DNA from: Sporomusa termitida
GTDB taxonomy: Bacteria; Bacillota; Negativicutes; Sporomusales; Sporomusaceae
Direction: 5' to 3'
DNA length: 64,000 nt
NCBI RefSeq assembly: GCF_007641255.1
Contig: NZ_CP036259.1
Coordinates: forward strand, 1 to 64,000
The notes beneath the pieces were generated by a model. The model was given only the letters and a program-made list of their open reading frames with translations, made no database searches and was not told the DNA's origin. Position numbers and translations under genes: made by a program. Shown here in pieces: positions 55,582-64,000 of the stretch; the first letter of the stretch is position 1; each line of letters begins with the position of its first letter.

Positions 55582-55674
55582 AATATCCGGCAAGGGCGGC
55601 AATAGCCGCCTTTTGCCGGGATATTGACCGGCGATGACGTGGAAGGTGGCCCGCACGCGCGGGGAAATTTCCAC
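55582..55674 (+). promoter_or_regulatory. Two hairpins upstream of rpsJ
   Basis: The first has AATATCCGGCAA paired with TTGCCGGGATATT (one bulge) around an inner GGCGGC/GCCGCC stem. The second has GTGGAA/TTTCCAC around CCCGC/GCGGG (55639-55674). Neither has a T-run. They fill the tuf-rpsJ spacer and may form an S10-operon leader structure or an mRNA processing site. Confidence 0.65.
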
Positions 55675-55721
55675 CGAGAATGTCCGTTCAGAGAAACTGG
55701 GCGATAAGGAGGAATAAATAT

Positions 55722-56033
55722 ATGGCTAAACAACAAAAAATCAGAATCCGCCTTAAGGCGTATGACCACAAGGCGCTTGACCAAAGTGCGGCTAAGATTG
55801 TTGAAACCGCAAAACGTACCGGCGCTATGGTTTCCGGTCCTATTCCGCTTCCTACCGAGAAAAACATCTTTACTATTCTGCGTTCACCCCATGTCAATAA
55901 AGACTCCCGCGAACAATTCGAAATGCGGACCCATAAACGTCTTATTGACATCCTGGAGCCAACCCCCAAGACGGTAGATGCCTTAATGCGTCTCGACTTG
56001 CCGGCTGGTGTGGACATTGAAATCAAGCTGTAG
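55722..56033 (+). CDS. rpsJ: Ribosomal protein uS10
   Basis: The 103-residue small-subunit protein, also the NusB partner in antitermination, opens the S10 operon. [17 protein letters not shown] and the loop GPIPLPT are family marks. The ATG follows GGAGG by seven bases; an upstream in-frame ATG lies within the spacer hairpin region and is not credible. Confidence 0.97.
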   Translation: MAKQQKIRIRLKAYDHKALDQSAAKIVETAKRTGAMVSGPIPLPTEKNIFTILRSPHVNKDSREQFEMRTHKRLIDILEPTPKTVDALMRLDLPAGVDIEIKL

Positions 56034-56047
56034 GAGGAGGTGCGATA

Positions 56048-56689
56048 ATGGCTAAAGGAATTTTAGGTAAAAAACTGGGTATGACCCAAATCTTTACGGC
56101 TGAGGGTAAAGTTATTCCGGTTACTGTAATTGAAGCCGGCCCCAATGTCGTAGTGCAAAACAAAACCGTTGAAAATGATGGCTACAATGCAGTGCAGCTT
56201 GGTTTTGGCGCTGTCAAAGAAAAGAAAGTTACCAAACCTTTGCAGGGTCACTTTGCAAAAGCCAACGTCAAACCGGTGAAATTTATCCGTGAACTGCGTC
56301 TGCCTGGAGCCTCTGAATATACAGTAGGTCAAGTTCTGAGCGCTGATGTCTTCAGTGAAGGTGAATTGATTGATGTAACTGGCACTGCTAAAGGTAAAGG
56401 CTTTGCCGGCGGCATTAAAAGACATAACTTTAAACGCGGACCTATGGCCCACGGTTCCAAATCCCATCGTGAGCCCGGTACTATTGGTTCCCGGATGAGC
56501 GGCGGCGGCGGCAAGGTATTCAAAGGCAAGAAACTTCCCGGCCGTATGGGCGGACAGAAAGTAACTGTTCAACGCCTGCAGGTAGTCCGCATAGATGTAC
56601 CCCGCAACCTTTTATTGGTTAAAGGTGCTGTTCCCGGACCTAAAGGCAGTCTGATCATTGTAAAGAATACGGTAAAACCCACTAAGTAA
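56048..56689 (+). CDS. rplC: Ribosomal protein uL3
   Basis: The 213-residue large-subunit protein reaches the peptidyl-transferase centre through its central loop ([19 protein letters not shown]). [12 protein letters not shown] at the start and the loop are conserved. The ATG follows GGAGGAGG. Confidence 0.97.
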   Translation: MAKGILGKKLGMTQIFTAEGKVIPVTVIEAGPNVVVQNKTVENDGYNAVQLGFGAVKEKKVTKPLQGHFAKANVKPVKFIRELRLPGASEYTVGQVLSADVFSEGELIDVTGTAKGKGFAGGIKRHNFKRGPMAHGSKSHREPGTIGSRMSGGGGKVFKGKKLPGRMGGQKVTVQRLQVVRIDVPRNLLLVKGAVPGPKGSLIIVKNTVKPTK

Positions 56690-56756
56690 TCGCAGCTTGC
56701 TTTCTTTACGGTAACGTAAAGAGCAGGTTGCGAGCATCGAAAGGAGGATGTGCTAT

Positions 56757-57383
56757 ATGCCGAAAGTGGCAGTATATGATATGACCGGTGCAAAGACCGG
56801 TGAAATAGAACTTAATGATAGCGTATTTGGCGTAGAGATAAATGAAGCCGTTGTCCATCAGGTTGTTGTTATGCAGTTGGCGAGCCAACGTCAGGGCACT
56901 CACGCAACGAAGACCAGATCTATGGTACGCGGTGGCGGTAGAAAACCCTGGAAACAAAAAGGTACCGGCCGGGCACGGGCCGGCAGCATCAGATCTCCAT
57001 TATGGGTAGGTGGCGGTGTCGCCTTCGGACCGCATCCGCGGAGCTATAAGTTCAGTATGCCCCGGAAAGTGCGCCGTTTGGCGATTAAATCAGCCTTGAC
57101 AGCCAAGGTGAATGATGGCGGCTTACTGGTTGTCGAAGACATTAACTTTGCTGCACCCAAAACCAAAGACGTCGTAAAATTCCTTGGTAATTTTGAGGCC
57201 AGCGATAATAAGGCCCTGATTATCACGGTTGATCAGAATGACAATGTTGTAAAATCATCCCGTAATATTCCTGGTGTTAAAGCCATCAATACCATGGGCC
57301 TGAATGTATTCGACCTGCTTCATCATGATAAGGTGCTGGTAACCAAAGATGCAGTCGCCAAGATTGAGGAGGTGCTGGCATAA
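56757..57383 (+). CDS. rplD: Ribosomal protein uL4
   Basis: The 208-residue protein lines the exit tunnel through its loop ([20 protein letters not shown]). In E. coli L4 also represses the S10 operon; here no E. coli-type leader is evident. The ATG follows AAAGGAGG at nine bases; a GTG nine bases before is part of the site. Its stop overlaps the rplW start by one base. Confidence 0.96.
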   Translation: MPKVAVYDMTGAKTGEIELNDSVFGVEINEAVVHQVVVMQLASQRQGTHATKTRSMVRGGGRKPWKQKGTGRARAGSIRSPLWVGGGVAFGPHPRSYKFSMPRKVRRLAIKSALTAKVNDGGLLVVEDINFAAPKTKDVVKFLGNFEASDNKALIITVDQNDNVVKSSRNIPGVKAINTMGLNVFDLLHHDKVLVTKDAVAKIEEVLA

Positions 57384-57670
57384 TGGCAAACCTGCGCGAT
57401 ATACTCATTAAGCCGTACATTACCGAAAAAACCACAAGTATGATGGCTGACAACAAATACACTTTTATTGTGCCTTTAACTGCCAATAAGATTGAAATTC
57501 GTCAAGCTGTTGAACAAATCTTCAAAGTCAGAGTTCTTGATGTCAATACCCTCCGGGTAATGGGCAAGACCAAGCGCATGGGCAAAAATGCCGGTAAACG
57601 GCCGGACTTTAAAAAGGCCATTGTTAAACTGGCTCCCGGCGAGCGCATTGAATTCTTTGAAGGTGTATAA
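57383..57670 (+). CDS. rplW: Ribosomal protein uL23
   Basis: The 95-residue tunnel-exit protein forms the docking site for trigger factor and [17 protein letters not shown] and NTLRVMGK are characteristic. The ATG overlaps the rplD stop (TAATG), so translation is coupled. Confidence 0.96.
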   Translation: MANLRDILIKPYITEKTTSMMADNKYTFIVPLTANKIEIRQAVEQIFKVRVLDVNTLRVMGKTKRMGKNAGKRPDFKKAIVKLAPGERIEFFEGV

Positions 57671-57699
57671 CCACAATTTCCTAAAAAGGAGGGGCACAC

Positions 57700-58524
57700 A
57701 TGCCAGTTAAAAGTTTTAAACCATACGCTCCTGGCAGAAGATTTATGACGGTAGCCGATTTTTCGGACCTTACCACAGATCGTCCCGAGCGTTCTTTGAC
57801 CGAGCGTCTCCAAAAACACGCCGGTCGCAATCAGCAAGGCCGTTTGACTGTGCGGCATCAGGGCGGCGGTCATAAGCGCCTATACCGTGTGATTGACTTC
57901 AAGCGCAATAAAGACGGTATTCCTGCCAAGATTGCATCGATTGAATATGATCCTAACCGCTCAGCCCGGATTGCTCTGTTAAACTATGCTGACGGCGAGA
58001 AACGTTATATTCTTGCACCTAACGGTCTTAAGGTGGGCGATACCATCATGAGCGGTCCTGAGGCTGATATCAAGCCAGGCAATGCTCTGGCCCTTAAAAA
58101 TATCCCGGTAGGTACCCAACTGCATAATATTGAACTGAAAATCGGCAAAGGCGGCCAGATGGTTCGCTCAGCCGGTGCTTCCGCCCAGCTTATGGCAAAG
58201 GAAGGCACCCATGCACTCCTCAGACTGCCATCAGGCGAGCTGCGTAAAGTTCATATTAACTGCCGGGCTACTATCGGTCAGGTAGGCAACCTTGAACATG
58301 AAAATATCACCATCGGGAAAGCCGGCCGTTCGCGTTGGCTCGGTATCCGTCCTGCTAACCGCGGTGTCGCAATGAACCCGATTGACCATCCGCATGGCGG
58401 TGGTGAAGGCCGTTCGCCTATCGGTCGGAAACATCCGGTTACTCCGTGGGGCAAATGCGCAATGGGTGCGAAAACCCGGAGAAGCAAAGCTTCTGACAAG
58501 CTGATTGTTAAGAAACGGAAGTAA
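57700..58524 (+). CDS. rplB: Ribosomal protein uL2
   Basis: The 274-residue protein supports the peptidyl-transferase centre. [13 protein letters not shown], the [10 protein letters not shown] segment and the C-terminal HPHGGGEG with the conserved histidine are present. The ATG follows AAGGAGGGG. Confidence 0.97.
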   Translation: MPVKSFKPYAPGRRFMTVADFSDLTTDRPERSLTERLQKHAGRNQQGRLTVRHQGGGHKRLYRVIDFKRNKDGIPAKIASIEYDPNRSARIALLNYADGEKRYILAPNGLKVGDTIMSGPEADIKPGNALALKNIPVGTQLHNIELKIGKGGQMVRSAGASAQLMAKEGTHALLRLPSGELRKVHINCRATIGQVGNLEHENITIGKAGRSRWLGIRPANRGVAMNPIDHPHGGGEGRSPIGRKHPVTPWGKCAMGAKTRRSKASDKLIVKKRK

Positions 58525-58629
58525 TTTCGATTGATCGATAGGTCGAGGTTCGGTTGTTCGAGAGGATTGGCCGTAGGGCGAATTCACGAATTAACGAATC
58601 CGCTAACGAAGCGAAAGGAGGCTATTTAA

Positions 58630-58911
58630 GTGTCAAGATCAATTAAAAAAGGACCTTATGTGCATGAAAGCCTGATCAAGAAAATTGACGCGCTCAATGC
58701 TAAAAATGATAAAAAGGTTATTAAGACCTGGTCGCGCAGCTCGACGATACTGCCAACCTTTGTCGGCCACACCCTGGCTGTCCATGACGGCCGCAAACAT
58801 GTGCCGGTATATGTTACCGAAGACATGGTTGGCCATAAACTTGGCGAATTTGCGCCGACGCGGACTTATAAAGGCCACAGCGGCTCTGAACGGTCCACTG
58901 GGGTAAGATAA
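58630..58911 (+). CDS. rpsS: Ribosomal protein uS19
   Basis: The 93-residue small-subunit head protein contacts the A-site finger. [14 protein letters not shown] and [20 protein letters not shown] are standard. The GTG start follows GAAAGGAGG. The preceding 105-base spacer is unusual for this operon and carries TTCGA-rich short repeats. Confidence 0.96.
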   Translation: MSRSIKKGPYVHESLIKKIDALNAKNDKKVIKTWSRSSTILPTFVGHTLAVHDGRKHVPVYVTEDMVGHKLGEFAPTRTYKGHSGSERSTGVR

Positions 58912-58961
58912 CATACGCTTTGCAAAAATCCGGGATTAGAGGCCGGAAGGGGGTTAAATAT

Positions 58962-59294
58962 ATGGAAGCTAAAGCAATTGCCAGACATATTCGCATTGCA
59001 CCCCGCAAAATCCGCATCGTGATTGACTTAATTCGCGGCAAAAATGTGGGCGAGGCTTTTGCGATTTTAAAATACACTCCGAAAGTTGGAGCGGAAGTTC
59101 TGGAAAAAGTGCTGAAATCAGCTATCGCTAATGCTGAACACAACTATGACCTGAATGTTGATGCTCTCTATGTGTCACAGGCGTTTGTTGATCAGGGGCC
59201 AACCTTGAAACGTATTCATCCGCGCTCACGCGGGCAGGCGTTCAAAATTTTAAAGCGTACCAGCCATGTAACATTGGTTGTGAAAGAAAGATAA
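58962..59294 (+). CDS. rplV: Ribosomal protein uL22
   Basis: The 110-residue protein lines the exit tunnel; its beta-hairpin ([17 protein letters not shown]) is the macrolide-sensitive loop. The ATG after AAGGGGG gives [16 protein letters not shown]; an in-frame ATG-like start upstream lacks support. Confidence 0.96.
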   Translation: MEAKAIARHIRIAPRKIRIVIDLIRGKNVGEAFAILKYTPKVGAEVLEKVLKSAIANAEHNYDLNVDALYVSQAFVDQGPTLKRIHPRSRGQAFKILKRTSHVTLVVKER

Positions 59295-59319
59295 GCTAAC
59301 GACGAAGGAGGGAAATTTA

Positions 59320-59997
59320 GTGGGTCAAAAAGTTAATCCGCATGGTCTTCGTCTTGGCATTGTGAAAACCTGGGATGCGAAATGGTATGCCGACAAAGAT
59401 TATGCAAAAAATTTGCATGAAGATATTAAAATGCGTGATATGCTGAAAGAAAAACTTTATACTTCCAATGTGTCGCAAATCATTATTGAACGTGCGGCTA
59501 ACCGGGTTAAAGTTACTATTCACACTGCTAAGCCTGGTATGGTGATTGGTCGTGGCGGCAGTGGCATTGAAAACATTAAGAGATGGCTGAAAGACCTTAC
59601 CGGCAAAAATATTGAAGTCAATATTGCCGAGATTAAGCAAGCCGAACTTGATGCGACTTTGGTCGCTGAAAACATTGCCGCTCAGCTTGAGAAACGTATT
59701 GCTTTCCGCCGGGCAATGAAGCAATCGGTAACCCGTACCATCCGTATGGGCGCCAAAGGGATTAAGGTAATGGTCGGCGGTCGTTTAGGCGGCGCTGAAA
59801 TTGCCCGTACCGAAAGCTACCGTGAAGGCAGTATTCCCCTGCACACCTTGCGGGCCGATATTGATTACGGCACTGCCGAAGCTCATACCACCTATGGCCG
59901 GATCGGTGTAAAAGTCTGGATTTACAAGGGTGAAATCCTGCCTGAGGCTAAAAAGACTGTTGTCGCCGCTGCCGCCGTTGAAGGGGGCGAGAAATAA
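59320..59997 (+). CDS. rpsC: Ribosomal protein uS3
   Basis: The 225-residue protein has a KH domain ([12 protein letters not shown]) and a C-terminal S3 domain, and forms part of the mRNA entry channel. The GTG start follows AAGGAGGG. Its stop overlaps the rplP ATG by one base. Confidence 0.97.
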   Translation: MGQKVNPHGLRLGIVKTWDAKWYADKDYAKNLHEDIKMRDMLKEKLYTSNVSQIIIERAANRVKVTIHTAKPGMVIGRGGSGIENIKRWLKDLTGKNIEVNIAEIKQAELDATLVAENIAAQLEKRIAFRRAMKQSVTRTIRMGAKGIKVMVGGRLGGAEIARTESYREGSIPLHTLRADIDYGTAEAHTTYGRIGVKVWIYKGEILPEAKKTVVAAAAVEGGEK

Positions 59998-60473
59998 TGC
60001 TGATTCCTAAGAGAGTGAAACACCGCAAGCAATTTCGCGGACGGATGAAAGGCAAAGCCACTAAAGGCAATATGGTTTCTCACGGTGAGTTCGGCCTGGT
60101 CGCTCTTGAACCGGCTTGGATTACCAACCGGCAGATTGAAGCAGCCCGTATTGCCATGACCCGTTACATTAAGCGTGGCGGTAAAGTCTGGATAAAAATA
60201 TTTCCTGATAAACCGATTACTGCTAAGCCCGCCGAAACCCGCATGGGTAGTGGTAAAGGCTCACCGGAATACTGGGTTGCTGTCGTGAAACCCGGCCGCG
60301 TCATGTTTGAAATGGATGGCGTGCCGGAAGAAACAGCGCGTGAAGCAATGCGTCTTGCTGCTCACAAACTGCCGATTAAGACCAAGTTCGTTACGCGGGA
60401 GGAAACCGCGGATTTGGACATGGACGCACCTGGTGTCAATGCTAAAGCAGGTGGTGAAGTAAATGAAGGCTAA
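59997..60473 (+). CDS. rplP: Ribosomal protein uL16
   Basis: The protein is 158 residues against the usual 144; the surplus is a C-terminal tail of about 14 residues (ending GGEVNEG) that overlaps the rpmC start. [18 protein letters not shown] and the PRMGSGKG-like loop (TRMGSGKG) are conserved. It helps position A-site tRNA. The ATG overlaps the rpsC stop. Confidence 0.96.
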   Translation: MLIPKRVKHRKQFRGRMKGKATKGNMVSHGEFGLVALEPAWITNRQIEAARIAMTRYIKRGGKVWIKIFPDKPITAKPAETRMGSGKGSPEYWVAVVKPGRVMFEMDGVPEETAREAMRLAAHKLPIKTKFVTREETADLDMDAPGVNAKAGGEVNEG

Positions 60474-60660
60474 AGATATCCGCGATATGAGTGCAGCCGA
60501 ACTTGAGCAAAATTTTACGAAGCTGAAAGAAGAACTGTTTAACCTGCGGTTCCAACATGCTACCGGCCAGCTGGATAACCCGATGCGGATTCCGGCCGTC
60601 AAGAAAACAATTGCCCGCATTAAAACTGTTCAGCGCCAGCGTGAACTTAAGGCTCAGTAA
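60463..60660 (+). CDS. rpmC: Ribosomal protein uL29
   Basis: The 65-residue helical protein near the exit tunnel begins [16 protein letters not shown]. It starts inside the rplP 3' end (11-base overlap) behind CAGGTGG. Length is normal. Confidence 0.96.
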   Translation: MKAKDIRDMSAAELEQNFTKLKEELFNLRFQHATGQLDNPMRIPAVKKTIARIKTVQRQRELKAQ

Positions 60661-60698
60661 TGGACCATGTTAGTGAGTATGAAGGGAGGCAATGCAGA

Positions 60699-60959
60699 GT
60701 GACCGTTGAAAGAAATGAGCGTAAAGTCCGGATCGGTAAAGTAGTTAGCGATAAAATGGACAAAACTGTAGTCATCGCGGTTGAGCGTTTGGTACGTCAT
60801 CCGCTGTATCATAAATCAGTTAAACAAACGGTAAAGTTTAAAGCTCATGATGAGAATAACGAAAGCCATGTTGGTGATACCGTTAAAATCATGGAAACCC
60901 GCCCGCTGTCTAAGGAAAAACGCTGGCGTGTGGTGGAAGTTCTCGAGAGAGCAAGATAG
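60699..60959 (+). CDS. rpsQ: Ribosomal protein uS17
   Basis: The 86-residue OB-fold protein has [19 protein letters not shown] and [18 protein letters not shown] chose the GTG nine bases after GGGAGG, which fits Bacillus S17; an ATG overlapping the rpmC stop would add 13 residues with no ribosome site. Confidence 0.95.
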   Translation: MTVERNERKVRIGKVVSDKMDKTVVIAVERLVRHPLYHKSVKQTVKFKAHDENNESHVGDTVKIMETRPLSKEKRWRVVEVLERAR

Positions 60960-61041
60960 TTGTTCCGCACAGTCAAGCAAGCTTCTAAAGCTCGAGGTCT
61001 TAAGCTGGCATCGAGTCACATAAGGAAGGAGGATAAGCACT

Positions 61042-61410
61042 ATGATTCAACAACAGAGTATACTGAATGTTGCTGATAATACCGGCGCAAAGCAAATTAT
61101 GTGCATCCGCGTACTGGGCGGCTCATATCGCCGCTATGCCAACATTGGCGACGTTATCGTGGCCGCTGTTAAAGACGCTACACCCGGTGGCGTTGTCAAG
61201 AAAGGCGATGTAATTAAAGCCGTTGTTGTTCGTTCCAGTAAGGGATTACGTCGTCCGGACGGTTCGTACATCAAGTTTGATGAAAACGCTGCCGTTGTTA
61301 TAAAAGAAGATAAAAGCCCGAGAGGTACACGGATATTTGGACCTGTTGCCCGCGAACTCAGGGACAAAGATTTCATGAAAATTATCTCACTGGCGCCTGA
61401 GGTTATCTAG
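61042..61410 (+). CDS. rplN: Ribosomal protein uL14
   Basis: The 122-residue protein at the subunit interface begins [17 protein letters not shown] and is standard in length. The ATG follows AAGGAGG. The 82-base spacer before it holds CTCGAGGTCTTAAG and CATCGAG short repeats. Confidence 0.97.
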   Translation: MIQQQSILNVADNTGAKQIMCIRVLGGSYRRYANIGDVIVAAVKDATPGGVVKKGDVIKAVVVRSSKGLRRPDGSYIKFDENAAVVIKEDKSPRGTRIFGPVARELRDKDFMKIISLAPEVI

Positions 61411-61428
61411 ATTAAGGAGGTGTCCGGA

Positions 61429-61767
61429 GTGTCCGAAGCCCAAAAATTGCATGTAAAAAAAGGCGATAAAGTTGTTGTGTTGTCTGGTAAAGATAAAGGC
61501 AAACAAGGTAAGATCGTAGAAGCGCTGCCTAAAAAAGGCAAGGTTGTGGTAGAAGGTATCAATAAAGTAAAACGCCACACAAAACCCAGCCAAAAAGCGC
61601 CTCAAGGCGGTATTCTGGTAAAAGAAGCGCCGCTTGCTTCTGCCAAAGTTATGCTGGTATGTCCGGCATGCAGCAAACCTACCCGTATTAAAAAAGCCCA
61701 GGTTGCCGGCGGCGCATTTGCCCGTGCCTGCAAACACTGCGGTGAAGTTATCGATAAAGACAAGTAA
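61429..61767 (+). CDS. rplX: Ribosomal protein uL24
   Basis: The 112-residue KOW-domain protein ([20 protein letters not shown]) starts large-subunit assembly. Two cysteine pairs, CPAC and CKHC, in the C-terminal half form a likely zinc ribbon. The GTG is eight bases after AAGGAGG; the overlapping upstream GTG is part of the site. Confidence 0.95.
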   Translation: MSEAQKLHVKKGDKVVVLSGKDKGKQGKIVEALPKKGKVVVEGINKVKRHTKPSQKAPQGGILVKEAPLASAKVMLVCPACSKPTRIKKAQVAGGAFARACKHCGEVIDKDK

Positions 61768-61797
61768 AAACCATCTTCCCTGAAAGGAGGTTAACTT

Positions 61798-62340
61798 ATG
61801 GCTACAAGGCTTAAAGAAAAATATATAAATGAAGTAACTAAAGCGATGATGGAAAAGTTTGGTTACAAAAATGTTATGGAGATTCCTAAAGTCGAGAAAG
61901 TAGTAATCAATATGGGGGTCGGTGAAGCAGTTGGCAACCCCAAAGTTCTCGACGCCGCAGTAGGCGATATGACAATGATTTCCGGGCAGAAACCGGTAAT
62001 CACCAAAGCTAAGAAATCCATCGCTGCTTTTAAAATCCGTGAGGGTATGCCGATTGGTGCTAAGGTAACCATGCGCGGCGAGCGGATGTACCAATTCCTT
62101 GACAAACTCTTCAACATCTCGCTGCCACGGGTACGTGACTTCCGCGGTATAAGCCCTAAATCCTTTGACGGACGCGGCAATTACACACTGGGTATTAAAG
62201 AACAACTGATTTTTCCCGAGATCGACTACGATAAAGTAGATAAGATACGCGGCATGGATATCATCATTGTTACCACAGCCAAGACTGATGAAGAAGCCAG
62301 AGAACTGTTACGATTGATGGGGATGCCGTTTACGGCATAA
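61798..62340 (+). CDS. rplE: Ribosomal protein uL5
   Basis: The 180-residue protein binds 5S rRNA and contacts P-site t[35 protein letters not shown] and the C-terminal [15 protein letters not shown] are conserved. The ATG follows AAAGGAGG. A 124-base spacer follows it. Confidence 0.97.
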   Translation: MATRLKEKYINEVTKAMMEKFGYKNVMEIPKVEKVVINMGVGEAVGNPKVLDAAVGDMTMISGQKPVITKAKKSIAAFKIREGMPIGAKVTMRGERMYQFLDKLFNISLPRVRDFRGISPKSFDGRGNYTLGIKEQLIFPEIDYDKVDKIRGMDIIIVTTAKTDEEARELLRLMGMPFTA

Positions 62341-62464
62341 GACTTCTGCCCGGTGACGCCCACCTGCGTCGTAAGTTTCAGGACATTGTCTGAGCCGCGG
62401 CGCGGCAGCGTCTTGCGGCTGAAACCTGTTTATAGTCAACAGTGGATAAAAAGGAGGGAATTCG

Positions 62465-62650
62465 GTGGCCAAAAAGGCTTTAATTGAGAAATGGAAAAAC
62501 GAGCCTAAATTTAAAGTGCGTAAGTACAATCGCTGCAAAATATGTGGTCGTCCGCACGGATATATGCGCAAATTTGAAATGTGCCGGATTTGTTTCCGGG
62601 AACTGAGCTACAAAGGCGCCATTCCTGGAGTAACAAAGGCAAGCTGGTAA
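62465..62650 (+). CDS. rpsN: Ribosomal protein uS14, type Z
   Basis: The 61-residue zinc-binding form of S14 has [20 protein letters not shown], two CxxC pairs, and ends GVTKASW. The GTG start follows AAGGAGGG. The spacer in front forms a hairpin (GTTTC...AGCCGC with GCGGCTGAAAC, 62374-62427). Confidence 0.96.
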   Translation: MAKKALIEKWKNEPKFKVRKYNRCKICGRPHGYMRKFEMCRICFRELSYKGAIPGVTKASW

Positions 62651-62681
62651 GCAGCAACATATAGGAAGGGGGTTCTAAACC

Positions 62682-63080
62682 ATGGTAATGACCGATCCGA
62701 TTGCCGACATGCTTACTCGCATTCGCAACGCCAACTCGGTTTTTCACGATAAAGTCGAGATTCCAGCATCCAACATCAAGAAAGCCGTAGCCCAGATTCT
62801 GAAAGACGAAGGTTTTATCAGAGACTACGACACACTGCAAGATGGCAAACAGGGAATGCTGCGGGTTAGCCTTAAATACGGGCCGAACCGCGAAAAAGTA
62901 ATTACTGGCATTAAGCGCATTTCTAAGCCCGGTCTGCGCGTTTACGCTAAGAAAGAACAGCTGCCCCGCGTACTGGGCGGTCTCGGAATTGCGATTATCT
63001 CAACATCTAAAGGCATTATGAGCGATAAAGCCGCCCGTAAAGAAGGTCTTGGCGGCGAAGTACTGGCATACGTTTGGTAA
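62682..63080 (+). CDS. rpsH: Ribosomal protein uS8
   Basis: The 132-residue protein binds helix 21 of 16S rRNA; in E. coli it represses the spc operon. [19 protein letters not shown] is identical in style to Bacillus S8. The ATG follows AAGGGGG. A 131-base TTCGA-rich spacer follows. Confidence 0.97.
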   Translation: MVMTDPIADMLTRIRNANSVFHDKVEIPASNIKKAVAQILKDEGFIRDYDTLQDGKQGMLRVSLKYGPNREKVITGIKRISKPGLRVYAKKEQLPRVLGGLGIAIISTSKGIMSDKAARKEGLGGEVLAYVW

Positions 63081-63211
63081 AAATCGCGAGTTCGCTGAGT
63101 CGAGGTTCGAAGGTTCGAGAAACCATACATTTGGCTTGCATAGCAAAGTCAACGTAAGCCGAATTATCGAACATGCGAACGTAGCGAGCCCACGAAAACA
63201 GGAGGTGCAAC

Positions 63212-63763
63212 ATGTCTAGAATTGGTAGGAGTCCCATCACTGTTCCTGCTGGTGTTACCGTAACCATCGGCGACAGCAACCTGATAACAGTCAAAGGCCC
63301 GAAAGGCGAGCTGACCCGCCAACTCCATCCCGATATGATTATCGAAAGGGAAGGCGATATCATTAACGTCAAACGGCCTACAGATAACAAGCAACACCGT
63401 TCGCTCCACGGGTTAACCCGGACCCTTGTCAGCAATATGGTAACAGGCGTAACTAAAGGCTTTGCAAAGACTCTGGAAATTGCCGGTGTAGGTTACCGTG
63501 CCGCTAAATCCGGTCAGAAACTGGCCCTCACCTTAGGCTTCTCGCATCCACTGGAGGTTGAGCCGCCGGCAGGTCTGGCAATTGACGTTCCGGCACCTAA
63601 CCGTATTGTTGTTTCTGGTATTGACAAAGAAGCTGTCGGCGCACTTGCTGCAAAAATCCGCGGCTATCGCGAACCAGAACCGTACAAAGGCAAAGGGGTC
63701 AAGTATGAAGGGGAAGTTGTTCGCCGCAAAGTTGGTAAAGCTGGCGGTAAAGGCAAGAAATAA
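63212..63763 (+). CDS. rplF: Ribosomal protein uL6
   Basis: The 183-residue two-domain protein lies near the sarcin-ricin loop. [15 protein letters not shown] and [19 protein letters not shown] are standard; the C-terminus is lysine- and glycine-rich. The ATG follows CAGGAGG. Confidence 0.97.
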   Translation: MSRIGRSPITVPAGVTVTIGDSNLITVKGPKGELTRQLHPDMIIEREGDIINVKRPTDNKQHRSLHGLTRTLVSNMVTGVTKGFAKTLEIAGVGYRAAKSGQKLALTLGFSHPLEVEPPAGLAIDVPAPNRIVVSGIDKEAVGALAAKIRGYREPEPYKGKGVKYEGEVVRRKVGKAGGKGKK

Positions 63764-63801
63764 ACTTGTCAGAGGTAATTCAAGCGAAAGGAGTGAACAC
63801 C

Positions 63802-64000
63802 TTGCTGCGTAAACCAAGTAAAAACATCGGGCGTCAAAAGCGTCAACTGAGAGCCCGGAAGACTCTGAACGGCAGCATCGAACGCCCTCGTCTCAACGTA
63901 TTCCGTAGTTTGAAGCATATTTATGCTCAGATTATCAACGATAAAAATGGCACTACTTTAGTAGCGGCCAGTACCCTTGATAAAGACTTACAGGTTGAGT
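63802..64000 (+). CDS. rplR: Ribosomal protein uL18 (partial, cut by window end)
   Basis: The first 66 residues of L18, a 5S rRNA-binding protein, are present: [40 protein letters not shown] start lies eight bases after AAAGGAG; an in-frame GTG at 63793 overlaps that site. The usual next genes are rpsE, rpmD and rplO. Confidence 0.94.
   Translation, partial: MLRKPSKNIGRQKRQLRARKTLNGSIERPRLNVFRSLKHIYAQIINDKNGTTLVAASTLDKDLQVE

Noticed and set aside
61387-62205. 272-codon minus-strand ORF across rplX and rplE
   Set aside because: It is an open frame opposite two certain ribosomal protein genes, with Phe/His-rich composition typical of antisense frames and no ribosome site.

Overview
The window reads as a chromosomal core region of an anaerobic, endospore-forming Firmicute, most likely a member of the Negativicutes close to Sporomusa or Pelosinus. 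This rests on gene content and order (ctsR-mcsA-mcsB-clpC-radA, disA, yacL, ispDF, gltX, cysES, mrnC, rlmB, rae1, sigH, then secE-nusG-rplKAJL-rpoBC-str-S10-spc). It also rests on the sporulation genes (SpoIIP, SigH), a Cys T-box, FabK, a flavodiiron protein and ThyX. The genus is an inference; no rRNA is present to test it.

Layout. 0-5 kb: a SpeD-like pyruvoyl decarboxylase on the minus strand, FabK, a flavodiiron protein, a membrane hydrolase-like protein and RlmI. 5-11.3 kb: the CtsR heat-shock/protein-arginine-phosphorylation operon and radA. 11.3-15.2 kb: an interpolated cassette with a DAACS carboxylate/amino-acid carrier, a sodium:solute symporter behind a leader with a small ORF and a terminator, and a HutP-family antiterminator. 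15.4-21.6 kb: disA, a minus-strand sporulation block (SpoIIP plus a small protein sharing one of its domains), yacL, a fused ispDF and a small secreted protein. 21.6-32.3 kb: gltX, T-box-controlled cysE-cysS-mrnC, thyX, a degenerate HD-GYP protein, rlmB, a VanW protein, rae1 and sigH. Two tandem pairs of a structured non-coding repeat lie just upstream of gltX and pfkA. 32.3-36.1 kb: pfkA, a YetF-like protein, a NUDIX hydrolase, uppP and a CheX-like protein.

36.3-64 kb: five tRNAs (Thr-UGU, Tyr, fMet, Thr-GGU, Met) followed by tuf, an order much like the thrU-tyrU-glyT-thrT-tufB unit of E. coli. Then rpmG-secE-nusG-rplKAJL-rpoB-rpoC, a small hydrophobic ORF, an L7Ae-family gene, rpsL-rpsG-fusA, a second apparently identical tuf, and the S10/spc operon up to rplR, which is cut by the window end. 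The transcription and translation machinery forms near-continuous operons, with an L10 leader before rplJ, a terminator in the rpoBC leader and several hairpin-forming spacers.

The observations most worth a second look are the four-copy 37-nt-core structured repeat, the symporter leader next to a hutP-like gene, the RpoC insertion that looks built from copies of a neighbouring module, the perfect 20-bp palindrome inside the str-operon promoter, the Cys-rich segment in EF-Tu, the odd residue at the SpeD cleavage site, and the tRNA-tuf gene order.
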